NCBI GenBank assembly: GCA_000802095.1 | Contig: JUEB01000033.1 | Span: forward strand, 434,001-498,000 | Length of the DNA stretch: 64,000 nt | From: Peptococcaceae bacterium BICA1-7 | GTDB taxonomy: Bacteria > Bacillota > Desulfotomaculia > Desulfotomaculales > Desulfocucumaceae | Direction of reading: 5' to 3' | In this document: positions 25,016 through 33,279 of the stretch, in pieces | How the letters are laid out: each line of letters opens with the position of its first letter | How positions within the stretch are numbered: the stretch's first letter is position 1 | The notes under the pieces: generated by a model | The model's input: the letters and a program-made list of their open reading frames with translations, nothing else | Told to the model about the DNA's origin: nothing | Database searches by the model: none | Made by a program: the position numbers and the translations under genes

Positions 25016-26476
25016 ATGATAAAAAGACTATCCGCAATAGCGGCGGTCTTTTTTCTTTTGGCTTTTTTAAGTCCGGTCTTTGCTGGGACACCGTTTGATT
25101 CAAAAACTGCCATTAATGATGCTAAACAGAATAACAGCGACTACTATAACGATTGGTCCCCGAATGTACCGAAAAATGATCGAGGCCTTTATTACATAAC
25201 AAAATCGGGCCTTAGCCATATAACCGATGGGAATGGTAACAGTTACGGCTTTTTAACCTATGGCCAGCCTCACGGAGATCCTCCGCGTAATGGCCAGCAA
25301 CGCTATATCGGTTATACCTTTTATGGCGAGGATTACACCAACATGGACTATCCCGCTGACAAGAACGCCAACGGAGCTGATTTCGCAAGCAAAAATTGGG
25401 TGAGGCACCCATGGGGGGAATCACCTTCTGCTAAAGCTGTTAAAGCAAGTAATCCCTCTTTTGCATATTTTAACATTAATCCCGGTGACGGCTCCCCCGA
25501 ATACCTTACTGCCATGCAGGCCGGTATTCTGATTTACGGCGGCGCTAACGCAAATAACGGTTTCACAATGGCTAATTTCAAACAAGGTACCGAGCTTTAC
25601 GACAACATCGAGCAGTACGTCCACATACTGGCTCCCCCGACACAGTACGCTTGGGGTATCGGACGTATGTGGCACATTGAAAATGGCTCACTATGGTATG
25701 TCACAGTCCCAATAATGCCGGGAGCACTTTTACCAACTACCCCGGACCTGTCCACCAACCTTGAAATAGACAAATTTATAAACGTCCAGCCTGGCCGGAA
25801 AATTACAAGCACAGTGGCCTACAAACTTAACCAGGATCATAAACAGCCGGAACGGGCCTGGGTACGTTTGCACCATGTAGTTGACGGTCAGGAGTTCCCG
25901 GTACAGCTGACCCCTGTTAACGGAGCGCCGGTACCGGATGAAAAGGGTTATATTACATTGCAGCCCGGTGATATGAAGATATACAGCTATACCTTTACAG
26001 TACAGGACCAGACCACAAAAATACTGTCCCGGGTTAATCCGGTGGATACTGACCTGGATAAGGACTGGGACAATAACCGGGCTGAGGCTGCAGTTATTCC
26101 CCGGAGCTATGACATAAAGGTTAAAATAATCCCCGAAAAATACAAATTCACCTCAATAAACGGTGATATCACACCAGTGGCAGGCTATGTCGATGTCACA
26201 AGGAAAGACGGACTGCCGGGGGAGATCAGTGCAACTGGCTCAATAAAAAGCAAAGGAGAGACCCAGTATTTTGAGGCAACCCTGGGGCCAGGTGAAAAAG
26301 AGAGTATTGACTTTGGTTTCCCGGCCCGTCCGGGGACCTATGTAATTGAGGCTGAGGCCTGGCCTGTAGGCACGGAGGACATTTATCCCCCGGACAACCG
26401 GGACAGGGTGACCATAAGTGTGGATAATAAGATTCTTAATGTAGACAGTGAAATCTGGACAGAAACACTGAGGTAA
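25016..26476 (+). CDS. Large secreted protein of unknown function, copy 1
   Basis: The 486-residue precursor has a signal peptide (MIKRLSAIAAVFFLLAF...SPVFA). It has no recognised catalytic motif. The middle is rich in aromatic residues (GEDYTNMDYPADKNANGADFAS). The second half looks like two or three beta-sandwich domains (VQPGRKITSTVAYKL; GYITLQPGDMKIYSYTFTV; FGFPARPGTYVIEAEAWPVG), as in surface proteins that bind or carry others. The ATG follows GAGGGAGGGAAAAG. It lies 20 bases after the stalk-domain gene and is probably coexpressed and exported with it. Confidence 0.75.
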   Translation: MIKRLSAIAAVFFLLAFLSPVFAGTPFDSKTAINDAKQNNSDYYNDWSPNVPKNDRGLYYITKSGLSHITDGNGNSYGFLTYGQPHGDPPRNGQQRYIGYTFYGEDYTNMDYPADKNANGADFASKNWVRHPWGESPSAKAVKASNPSFAYFNINPGDGSPEYLTAMQAGILIYGGANANNGFTMANFKQGTELYDNIEQYVHILAPPTQYAWGIGRMWHIENGSLWYVTVPIMPGALLPTTPDLSTNLEIDKFINVQPGRKITSTVAYKLNQDHKQPERAWVRLHHVVDGQEFPVQLTPVNGAPVPDEKGYITLQPGDMKIYSYTFTVQDQTTKILSRVNPVDTDLDKDWDNNRAEAAVIPRSYDIKVKIIPEKYKFTSINGDITPVAGYVDVTRKDGLPGEISATGSIKSKGETQYFEATLGPGEKESIDFGFPARPGTYVIEAEAWPVGTEDIYPPDNRDRVTISVDNKILNVDSEIWTETLR

Positions 26477-26659
26477 TAAATAAGCCCACCTTGCTATGGT
26501 GGACTCAGACTGCTGGCATACCCATTAAGCATAATAAATGCTAAAGGGGATGCGGGGATCTAACGCTGGACGCAGCTTTATGGTGAATTAGCTTTGGGAT
26601 ACTGAAGCTCTGATACGGGCCTCACTTGCCGGAGGATTTTTGAAGGGAGGTGAGGCGGT

Positions 26660-26749
26660 GTGAAAACGTCTGACGTACTGCAACTTGTAATCGCCTTGCT
26701 TCTCGGATTAACCCTTGTAGTGTCGATTATTGGCCTTGCGGTAAAATAA
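26660..26749 (+). CDS. 29-residue hydrophobic peptide, possible holin-like or type I toxin-like
   Basis: A GTG start follows GGGAGGTGAGG and gives VKTSDVLQLVIALLLGLT-type sequence: a short polar N-terminus, one membrane helix of about 22 residues and a terminal lysine. Size and layout resemble holin-like small toxins of Firmicutes. A strong hairpin follows two bases later. It lies between the two copies of the duplicated cassette and has no counterpart beyond unit 2. No antisense RNA promoter was identified, so toxin function is only a possibility. Confidence 0.5.
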   Translation: MKTSDVLQLVIALLLGLTLVVSIIGLAVK

Positions 26750-26750
26750 C

Positions 26751-26783
26751 GATAACCGGGTTGTCGCAAGCAACCCGGTTATC
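26751..26783 (+). terminator. Hairpin after the 29-residue peptide gene
   Basis: GATAACCGGGTTG pairs perfectly with CAACCCGGTTATC. No T tract follows, so it may act in RNA stability or in pairing with another RNA. The rest of 26477-27065 shows no gene. Confidence 0.6.
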
Positions 26784-26952
26784 CTAAACACCTCTGGTCA
26801 GTGAGGCACCCAAGCCGTCTCATCTTCAGTATTTCCAAATATTTATAATTATTATGCTTAATTAAAACAAAAGTGTCAAGTCCTATAGAATCAATTTAGA
26901 TGTGGGGTGCTGTCTTCCTGTGGCGCAAAAGCGAATACTTCCCAGGTAAATA

Positions 26953-26981
26953 TTGACAGTATGCACAAGTATGTGTATAAG
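26953..26981 (+). promoter_or_regulatory. Promoter of duplication unit 2
   Basis: TTGACA (26953-26958), 17-bp spacer, TATAAG (26976-26981). It keeps the same elements and spacing as the unit 1 promoter while the spacer sequence has changed at four positions. Confidence 0.8.
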
Positions 26982-27065
26982 TATTAAAACCAGAGAAATA
27001 AAAAAGCTTAAATACGTCGAACAGGAAGACTTTAGGAGCAAAAATCGAATAGGAGTGTGAGTTCT

Positions 27066-27953
27066 TTGAAAAGAATCAATACCATAGCGTTAGCTCTGGT
27101 CCTTGTCCTGGTACTGGCGCTTCCCGCAATGGCCGAGCAGGTTAATTTGTATCAGAATAACCAACTGGTAAAAAGCGTGGTTTTTAAAATAGGAGTACCC
27201 TATTACGTGGTCAACGGGCAGACTCCAGGAGTAAAGATGGATGTGGCGCCGTTTGTAAAGAGCGACCGCACCTTCGTGCCGGTGAGGTTTCTGGGTAACG
27301 CCCTGGGCCTTGATGACAGCAGGATCACCTGGGGCAACAGCACCCAGACTGCTACCCTTAAAGGAAACGCCACCCTTCAAATGACCATCGGCCAGGCCAG
27401 TGTGACCAGCAACGGAGTCACCAGGCCGATTGATGTAGCCCCCACACTGCAAAGCGACCGCACATTCCTCCCGGCCAGGTACGTGGCAGAGGGGTTGGGT
27501 TTCGAGGTTGGCTGGGACGAGGCTACTCAGACTGTGGTTTGCTGGCCGGCAGGGCAACCTCAGCCTGATGTTAGTACTTCGGTTGATTTTCTAAATGAGC
27601 AAGTGACGAAACCGCCGATGACTGGAACTATAGCCAATGGGTATAAAATTCCGGCGGAGACAAAAATAACGATAGATGACTATGCTAATAAAGCAGGCGA
27701 TGGAAAGTGGATGGTTTTCTGGGTTAACCTTAAAGCAGGTGATTTGGAACAGCAGTATGCTGACGCGCAAAGTGTTATTTCTCAAACCGTAGACCCGGCC
27801 ACAAGCGCAGAAGTCATGGAATATGCCAAACAGGGACAATACAATGATGGGCTTTTGCCGATTAAAAACTTTTATTCGCCTAACGGCATGGGAGTATGTG
27901 TTGGCGGTGGCGGTGGATATACAGTACAATTTGACCTCTGGTATACCAAATAA
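27066..27953 (+). CDS. Secreted protein with copper amine oxidase-like stalk domain, copy 2
   Basis: The 295-residue precursor has a signal peptide and two stalk repeats nearly identical to copy 1. The C-terminal third (from about residue 165) is related but clearly diverged, with DGKWMVFWVNLKAGDLEQQY where copy 1 has a different set of residues. It ends in GGGGGYTVQFDLWYTK, like copy 1. TTG 27066 keeps the same distance to AGGAG as GTG 24078 in copy 1. It is followed after 19 bases by copy 2 of the large secreted protein. Confidence 0.8.
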   Translation: MKRINTIALALVLVLVLALPAMAEQVNLYQNNQLVKSVVFKIGVPYYVVNGQTPGVKMDVAPFVKSDRTFVPVRFLGNALGLDDSRITWGNSTQTATLKGNATLQMTIGQASVTSNGVTRPIDVAPTLQSDRTFLPARYVAEGLGFEVGWDEATQTVVCWPAGQPQPDVSTSVDFLNEQVTKPPMTGTIANGYKIPAETKITIDDYANKAGDGKWMVFWVNLKAGDLEQQYADAQSVISQTVDPATSAEVMEYAKQGQYNDGLLPIKNFYSPNGMGVCVGGGGGYTVQFDLWYTK

Positions 27954-27972
27954 ACAAGGAGGAAAATAGATT

Positions 27973-29409
27973 ATGATTAAAAGACTATCTGCAATAGCGG
28001 CGGTCTTTTTTCTTTTGCTCGCTTTTATAAATCCAGCTCAAGCTGAGTCATTCAATTCAACTAAGGCTATAGACAATGCTTTACAAAATAGTGGCTTTTA
28101 TCAGGATAATAATCTTAATAATGATGATATTAATTATGCTACTACCCCAGGACTTAGCCATATAACCAGCGGAGATGGTTATAGCTATGGCTTTCTAACC
28201 TACGGTCAGCCTCACGCTGCTAACTCGATCAGGAATGGTCAGTATCGTTATATCGGTTATACCTATTATGGTGAAGATTACACCAACATGGACTATCCAG
28301 CCGATAAAAATGCCAACGGAGCAGATTTCGCAAGTCAGAAGTGGGTTAGAGAGCCATGGAGTAAAACTAATTATCAAACCATTAAAGCAAGTAATCCTTT
28401 TTTTAGAAAATTTCCCGGTGACGGTTCCCCCGAATACCGTACAGCCATACAGGCTGGTATTCTGATTTACGGTGGCGCAAATGCAAATAACGGTTTCACA
28501 ATGGCTAATTTCAAACAAGGTACCGAGCTTTACGACAACATCGAGCAGTACGTCCACATACTGGCTCCCCCGACACAGTACGCCTGGGGTATCGGGCGTA
28601 TGTGGCATATTGAAAATGGCTCACTATGGTATGTCACAGTCCCAATAATGCCGGGAGCACTTTTACCAACTACACCGGACCTGTCCACCAACCTTGAAAC
28701 AGACAAATTTATAAACGTCCAGCCTGGCCAGAAAATTACAAGCACAGTGGCCTATAAACTTAACCAGGATCATAAAAAGCCGGAACGGGCCTGGGTACGT
28801 TTGCACCATGTAGTTGACGGTCAGGAGTTCCCGGTACAGCTGACCCCTGTTAACGGAGCGCCGGTACCGGATGAAAAGGGTTATATTACATTGCAGCCCG
28901 GTGATATGAAGATATACAGCTATACCTTTACAGTACAGGACCAGACCACAAAAATTATGTCCCGGGTTAATCCGGTGGATACTGACCTGGATAAGGACTG
29001 GGACAATAACCGGGCTGAGGCTGCAGTTATTCCCCGGAGCTATGACATAAAGGTTAAAATAATCCCCGAAAAATACAAATTCACCTCAATAAACGGTGAT
29101 ATCACACCAGTGGCAGGCTATGTCGATGTCACAAGGAAAGACGGACTGCCGGGGGAGATCAGTGTAACTGGCTCAATAAAAAGCAAAGGAGAGACCCAGT
29201 ATTTTGAGGCAACCCTGGGGCCAGGTGAAAAAGAGAGTATTGACTTTGGTTTCCCGGTCCGTCCGGGGACCTATGTAATTGAGGCTGAGGCCTGGCCTGT
29301 AGGCACGGAGGACATTTATCCCCCGGACAACCGGGACAGGGTGACCATAAGTGTGGATAATAAGATTCTTAATGTAGACAGTGAAATCTGGACAGAAACA
29401 CTGAGGTAA
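27973..29409 (+). CDS. Large secreted protein of unknown function, copy 2
   Basis: The 478-residue precursor shares the signal peptide and the whole C-terminal two thirds with copy 1 (a handful of differences). Residues about 25-150 differ strongly, though aligned blocks such as GFLTYGQPH, YYGEDYTNMDYPADKNANG and GDGSPEYRTA are kept. The ATG follows CAAGGAGG. The contrast suggests that the N-terminal part has specialised while the rest was homogenised or is too recent to differ. Function unknown. Confidence 0.75.
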   Translation: MIKRLSAIAAVFFLLLAFINPAQAESFNSTKAIDNALQNSGFYQDNNLNNDDINYATTPGLSHITSGDGYSYGFLTYGQPHAANSIRNGQYRYIGYTYYGEDYTNMDYPADKNANGADFASQKWVREPWSKTNYQTIKASNPFFRKFPGDGSPEYRTAIQAGILIYGGANANNGFTMANFKQGTELYDNIEQYVHILAPPTQYAWGIGRMWHIENGSLWYVTVPIMPGALLPTTPDLSTNLETDKFINVQPGQKITSTVAYKLNQDHKKPERAWVRLHHVVDGQEFPVQLTPVNGAPVPDEKGYITLQPGDMKIYSYTFTVQDQTTKIMSRVNPVDTDLDKDWDNNRAEAAVIPRSYDIKVKIIPEKYKFTSINGDITPVAGYVDVTRKDGLPGEISVTGSIKSKGETQYFEATLGPGEKESIDFGFPVRPGTYVIEAEAWPVGTEDIYPPDNRDRVTISVDNKILNVDSEIWTETLR

Positions 29410-29446
29410 TAAATAAGCCCACCTTTCTATGGTGGACTTATTTATT
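29408..29446 (+). terminator. Long hairpin at the end of duplication unit 2
   Basis: A stem of 16 positions (one mismatch) around TTTCTAT begins in the stop codon of the secreted protein gene and ends just before the ribosome binding site of the next gene. It may attenuate readthrough into the pseudopilin genes. Confidence 0.65.
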
Positions 29447-29461
29447 AAAGGGGGTGAATAT

Positions 29462-29887
29462 GTGCAAATGTTTATAAAAGACAGCAGGGGTTCGATCATG
29501 GTTGAGTTTGCGGTGGCCGGTATTATTTTCATAGGATTTGTGCTTGGAATTATTGTTATAGGCATCTGGATATACAATGTGTCCCAGGTTAGCCAGGCCG
29601 CCAGAATAGCGGCTCATAACGTTGCGGTAACCAATAACGCCGGCGAGTCTGAAGAAATGGCCTTAAAATATTTAAACAAAATGGTGATTGCCTGCCCGGA
29701 AAAAGGGGTAAGGGCCTCAAAGTCCTCGGGAAACGGCTATAGCGTTGCTGAAGCCTATATGAACCCCCTTTTTCCCGGGTTTCAAAAGCTTATAGACCCC
29801 CTTGGCAAGTCAACTATTAACGGTAGAATACATATCCGGAAGGAGGCGACGAGGGTTCTTGAAAACAGGTTTAGACCGGATAGTTAG
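29462..29887 (+). CDS. TadE-like pseudopilin
   Basis: The 141-residue protein has a short charged leader, a processing site DSRGSIMVEF (Gly, then Glu at +5), one hydrophobic helix and a C-terminal soluble domain. This is the TadE pattern of Tad loci, which form minor components of the pilus. GTG 29462 is preceded by AAAGGGGGTG. It overlaps the next gene by 29 bases. Confidence 0.8.
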   Translation: MQMFIKDSRGSIMVEFAVAGIIFIGFVLGIIVIGIWIYNVSQVSQAARIAAHNVAVTNNAGESEEMALKYLNKMVIACPEKGVRASKSSGNGYSVAEAYMNPLFPGFQKLIDPLGKSTINGRIHIRKEATRVLENRFRPDS

Positions 29888-30296
29888 GACGAAAAGGACT
29901 GAATTGATAAAAAACCGGGACGGGGTAATTTTTATAGAACTGGTTTTGGTGCTTTCTATAGTTACCGTAATCTTTCTGGCCACAGTAACATTCTCATTTC
30001 TTTTTACTGATTATTACGGGGCGCAAAAGGTGGCCAGGGAAGGAGCCCGGGAGGCCTGTATTTCCAAGGACATTGCATTGGCAAGGCAAAGAGCCGAAGA
30101 TGCCGCCTGGCTATGGGGCCTTGACCAGGACAGGCTGCTGATTCAATTTATGCAGGACAGCAAGGGGGTAACCTGTACTGTGCATTATGTGGCCAGGCCT
30201 TTTAGCAGGACGTTCCCTGAACTGCTAAATGATAAGCCGTTAAAAGACTATCACTTTCAGTCAGTGGCTATATATCCATGGACTAAAAAGGATTAG
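29859..30296 (+). CDS. TadE-like pseudopilin
   Basis: The 145-residue protein has a basic leader of about 25 residues, the site RDGVIFIELVLV (Gly then Glu at +5), a hydrophobic helix and a soluble part with KVAREGAREACISKDI, the usual TadE alpha-helical follow-on. TTG 29859 is chosen because GGAGGCGACGAGG precedes it; longer frames enter the previous gene. It is followed after 17 bases by the TadG-like gene. Confidence 0.78.
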   Translation: MKTGLDRIVRTKRTELIKNRDGVIFIELVLVLSIVTVIFLATVTFSFLFTDYYGAQKVAREGAREACISKDIALARQRAEDAAWLWGLDQDRLLIQFMQDSKGVTCTVHYVARPFSRTFPELLNDKPLKDYHFQSVAIYPWTKKD

Positions 30297-30313
30297 GCAT
30301 AGGAGGTTTATAC

Positions 30314-31021
30314 TTGAAAGATTTGTTAACTTCAGAAGAAGGAAGTATCCTCCCTATATTTGCAGTTGTAATAACAATTCTTTTTATAATCATGGCTATG
30401 GCAGTAGATTTCGGCCGACAGGTTCTGGTCAGTGAAAAACTAAAAATGGCCACTGATTCAGCCGCCAACGCCGCTGCATTTAGCGCCAAAAGATATGTAA
30501 GGGTAGAAATCGACCCGGGCAGATATGAGGACTTATGCTGCAGCGAACATAAATGCCGCAGATGTTGTAAGGACTGTGGGGAGCCTTTTGAGGTGGTAGG
30601 CCGTGAGGATGAGCTGATAGAACAAAAAGGCTATAAAAAATACTGCTGCAGCTGCGGGTGTGGTGGATTCAATATTCTTGAGCGGTGGGTGGAGTATGAG
30701 GATAATGGGGCCGAGGCCAGAACTGCAGCCCAGGCGTACTTTGATATGAACAGGCCAAAAGAAATGACCTCGGCTGCCGGCGGAGAATCATACATATCCT
30801 CAATAGAGATTTATGACAATAAAAGTAGTAACCTGTATCCCTCGGTTGTTGTACGGGCCAGGGGTGAAATAAAAACACTGATGCTAAATTTTATGGACAA
30901 GATGTATGGCTCCGACTTAACACATCTTGATACTTCAAAATGCTCCCAGGGGGGTACCTTTTACTATGACGTTAATAACCAAAAGCACAGGGCCGCTAAA
31001 AGTATTGAGGGCTGTGAATAA
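30314..31021 (+). CDS. TadG-like pseudopilin with a Cys-rich insertion
   Basis: The 235-residue protein has a leader with EEGSILPIFAVVI (no Glu at +5, as in TadG proteins), a hydrophobic helix and VDFGRQVLVSEKLKMATDSAANAAAFSA, typical of TadG. Between residues about 72 and 118 lies a segment with ten or more cysteines (CCSEHKCRRCCKDC and CCSCGCG), not usual in the family; it could bind metal or form disulfides. The next gene encodes a membrane thioredoxin-like protein, which may act on it. The TTG start follows AGGAGG. Confidence 0.75.
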   Translation: MKDLLTSEEGSILPIFAVVITILFIIMAMAVDFGRQVLVSEKLKMATDSAANAAAFSAKRYVRVEIDPGRYEDLCCSEHKCRRCCKDCGEPFEVVGREDELIEQKGYKKYCCSCGCGGFNILERWVEYEDNGAEARTAAQAYFDMNRPKEMTSAAGGESYISSIEIYDNKSSNLYPSVVVRARGEIKTLMLNFMDKMYGSDLTHLDTSKCSQGGTFYYDVNNQKHRAAKSIEGCE

Positions 31022-31034
31022 CAGGAGGTGGACA

Positions 31035-31775
31035 ATGAGATATTACGGCGGGCTTTTTTTTATTTCTGCGGCAGTATTACTGGCAGCAACAAAGTCCCCT
31101 GACATATTTACAGTGGCGGCGGTTGCAGCCTGCGCTCTGATGGCAGCCCTTTCCTCCACCAGGCATGCTGTATGGTCTGCCATAGGAGGGGCGCTGCTGA
31201 TAGGCGCATCTCTTGCCCTGCAGTCAGCGCTTTCCTATCGGTGTACTGACTGCATAAAGGCCGACCTCTTAATTATGGCCGGGGTAATATACCTTGCAGT
31301 GACCGAAAGCGGGGGGATGAAAAAGTCCTTAAGGGTGATGGCTGCGGTGGCCACTGCTATGCTGGCGGCCAGTGCGCTGCTGCATTACCCGGTATCTACC
31401 GGGTTCTCCCAGGAGGAAGCCCGGGGGGGCAGAATAAGCCAATTCATCAGTGTGGCAAATGACGGCGAAGGGGCTTTACTGGACACAGCTGTCAGGCCGG
31501 CGCTTTTTTTCTCGCCTTCCTGCGGGGCCTGCAGATCAGTTCTTGAAAAGCTGGCGGCAGCAGACCCGGAGGGTAACGGCTGGGCTCCAGTCCTCACGGG
31601 AGGAAGCCCGGGAGAGGGAAGAGATCTGCTTGACAGCAACGGGTACCTCGGCGTCATGTCCTGGTCGGAATGGGATGCCGCAGTCCCCGCCCTCATTATT
31701 ACAAGGGATGGACAGACTCGGGCGCTATACGGCCAGGAGGAGATACTGAGAGCGGTGAGGGGGGATAGCAGTTGA
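31035..31775 (+). CDS. Membrane protein with a C-terminal thioredoxin-like domain
   Basis: The 246-residue protein has about five hydrophobic segments in residues 1-125, a loop with YRCTDCIKAD, and a C-terminal domain with PALFFSPSCGACRSVLEKL (CxxC, thioredoxin-like) at about residue 160. This points to a thiol-disulfide carrier facing outwards. Its position right after a Cys-rich TadG-like protein suggests it oxidises or reshuffles that protein. The ATG follows ACAGGAGGTGG. It overlaps the start of the diguanylate cyclase gene by four bases. Confidence 0.7.
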   Translation: MRYYGGLFFISAAVLLAATKSPDIFTVAAVAACALMAALSSTRHAVWSAIGGALLIGASLALQSALSYRCTDCIKADLLIMAGVIYLAVTESGGMKKSLRVMAAVATAMLAASALLHYPVSTGFSQEEARGGRISQFISVANDGEGALLDTAVRPALFFSPSCGACRSVLEKLAAADPEGNGWAPVLTGGSPGEGRDLLDSNGYLGVMSWSEWDAAVPALIITRDGQTRALYGQEEILRAVRGDSS

Positions 31776-32602
31776 GCCTGTGGCTATGGGGCTCAGGAGG
31801 AGTTGTATTGTTCCTTTCAGGACTTGCCGCCGGCTTTTATCCACTGGTGGGCGTTATCTGGCTGGCTGCCTGGCTGTCTTTTGTGGGCATGACTATTCTC
31901 TGGGTCAGGCGGGTCAACAGTAAAATTGAAAGCATGCTCAGCAGTAATCCCGACCCGGTGGTAATCAATAGAGTGTTTACCACCTGTATAACAGATTTTG
32001 CCAGGGCGGACACCGGGCTCTCCGGGATCTACAAAAAAATGAAGCATAAGGATTCCGACCATCTAAACCAGAAAGCCCGCTACGCCGGAGAGAATCTGGA
32101 CCTGTTAATAATGTCCACAACCGACCCGTTGACCGGAGTGCAGAACAGGAATCAGCTCAACATCTTTATGAAAAAAGCCCTGGGCAGGCTTGAGCCGCTA
32201 TCCCTGATCATGGCGGATATAGATTTTTTCAAAAGAATTAACGACACTTATGGCCATGATGCAGGGGATATGGTGCTTAAACAATTTTCCGGTGTGGTAA
32301 GAAGGTCCGTACGGCCTTTGGATCAGGTTTTCCGCTTTGGCGGTGAGGAATTTATGGTGATCTGTGAGGCCGGACTTGAAGCTGCGGTGGTAATTGCAGA
32401 ACGCATACGGGAAAGTGTTGAAAAATCGCCTCTGGCAATGGGTGGGAGGCAGTCCGTTAATATTACAGCCAGCTTCGGGGTGGCCCTGCACAGGCCCGGC
32501 GACACCCCGGAGGATATCATCAAAAGGGCTGATGAGGCCCTATACAGGGCCAAGGGAAAGGGAAGAAACCGTGTGGAAGTGGAGGGTGTATTAAAAATAT
32601 GA
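31772..32602 (+). CDS. Membrane-bound diguanylate cyclase (GGDEF domain)
   Basis: The 276-residue protein has two N-terminal membrane segments (residues about 4-45), a short coiled linker and a GGDEF domain with the active motif FGGEEF at about residue 190. The inhibitory site RxxD lies five residues before it (RPLDQVFRF), so product feedback is expected. It makes cyclic di-GMP. Placed within a Tad locus and overlapping its neighbours on both sides, it probably controls or answers to pilus assembly. Confidence 0.9.
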   Translation: MSLWLWGSGGVVLFLSGLAAGFYPLVGVIWLAAWLSFVGMTILWVRRVNSKIESMLSSNPDPVVINRVFTTCITDFARADTGLSGIYKKMKHKDSDHLNQKARYAGENLDLLIMSTTDPLTGVQNRNQLNIFMKKALGRLEPLSLIMADIDFFKRINDTYGHDAGDMVLKQFSGVVRRSVRPLDQVFRFGGEEFMVICEAGLEAAVVIAERIRESVEKSPLAMGGRQSVNITASFGVALHRPGDTPEDIIKRADEALYRAKGKGRNRVEVEGVLKI

Positions 32603-33279
32603 AAAAGCCTCAAAAGCCGCTGTCTTTTTGGGTAGCCCTTCTGTTAACGGTGGTTACCATGTCCTTTGCCTACCTGACCTACTACCGTATGTACAGGCCC
32701 GTTACGGTGGTGGCGGCGGCGGAGGACATACAGGCCAGGGAGCAGATCAAGGAAAGCCAGCTGAAAACAATCACCGTATCATTAAAGGACTGTCATCCCA
32801 ACGCAGTGACCGCTATAGGCCAGGCTGCCGGGAAAATAGCCGGAAGGCAGATATATTCCAGTGAGCAGATAATTACCAATGGGCTGACCGATGACCCCTC
32901 CGGCCTGTCAGGGGTTTTTACCCGCCTGGGAGCCGATGAGACCTATCAAACTTTTACGGCATCAGAGGTCAAATGGCCAAACGGCTTAAAGGAGGGTGAT
33001 CAGGTGGTGGCCACAGCGGTGGCAGAAACAGGATCAATGCAGGTGGGCCTGCTGAGAGTGCTGGGCACCGACCACCCTGCCCTGGAGGTTAAGGCCCTGC
33101 AACCGGCATTGCCTCAGAATACAGATAAAATAACCGTTGCTGTTAAATGGCGGGATTTGAATAGGCTCCTTTTCGCAAAGGCACAGGCCAAGGCCTTTTA
33201 CTTAAGCCCGGCCCATCCCAATGCCAAAATGGAGGATATAGAGGGAGGTGTGCCGGCCGATGCTGAAAAGCCTGATTAA
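32599..33279 (+). CDS. cpaB: CpaB/RcpC-like protein of Tad set 2
   Basis: The 226-residue protein has an N-terminal membrane segment (FWVALLLTVVTMSFAYLTYY) and a SAF-type domain beginning VTVVAAAEDIQAREQIKESQL. It is only distantly similar to the set 1 protein. The ATG overlaps the stop of the diguanylate cyclase gene (ATGA), so translation is coupled. It opens the second full Tad set. Confidence 0.8.
   Translation: MKKPQKPLSFWVALLLTVVTMSFAYLTYYRMYRPVTVVAAAEDIQAREQIKESQLKTITVSLKDCHPNAVTAIGQAAGKIAGRQIYSSEQIITNGLTDDPSGLSGVFTRLGADETYQTFTASEVKWPNGLKEGDQVVATAVAETGSMQVGLLRVLGTDHPALEVKALQPALPQNTDKITVAVKWRDLNRLLFAKAQAKAFYLSPAHPNAKMEDIEGGVPADAEKPD

Larger units (their letters stand above)
23953..26510 (+). 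repeat. Tandem duplication, unit 1 (secreted two-gene cassette)
   Basis: The unit holds a promoter, a stalk-domain protein gene and a large secreted protein gene. It recurs at 26940-29446 in the same direction. The promoter, the first half of gene 1 and the last two thirds of gene 2 are almost identical between copies; the adjoining parts in the middle of the unit differ clearly. Confidence 0.9.
26940..29446 (+). repeat. Tandem duplication, unit 2 (secreted two-gene cassette)
   Basis: Second copy of the unit at 23953-26510. It ends with a complete hairpin at 29408-29446, whereas unit 1 keeps only the left arm and start of the right arm. The unit 1 end was therefore disturbed after or during duplication. 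Confidence 0.9.
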
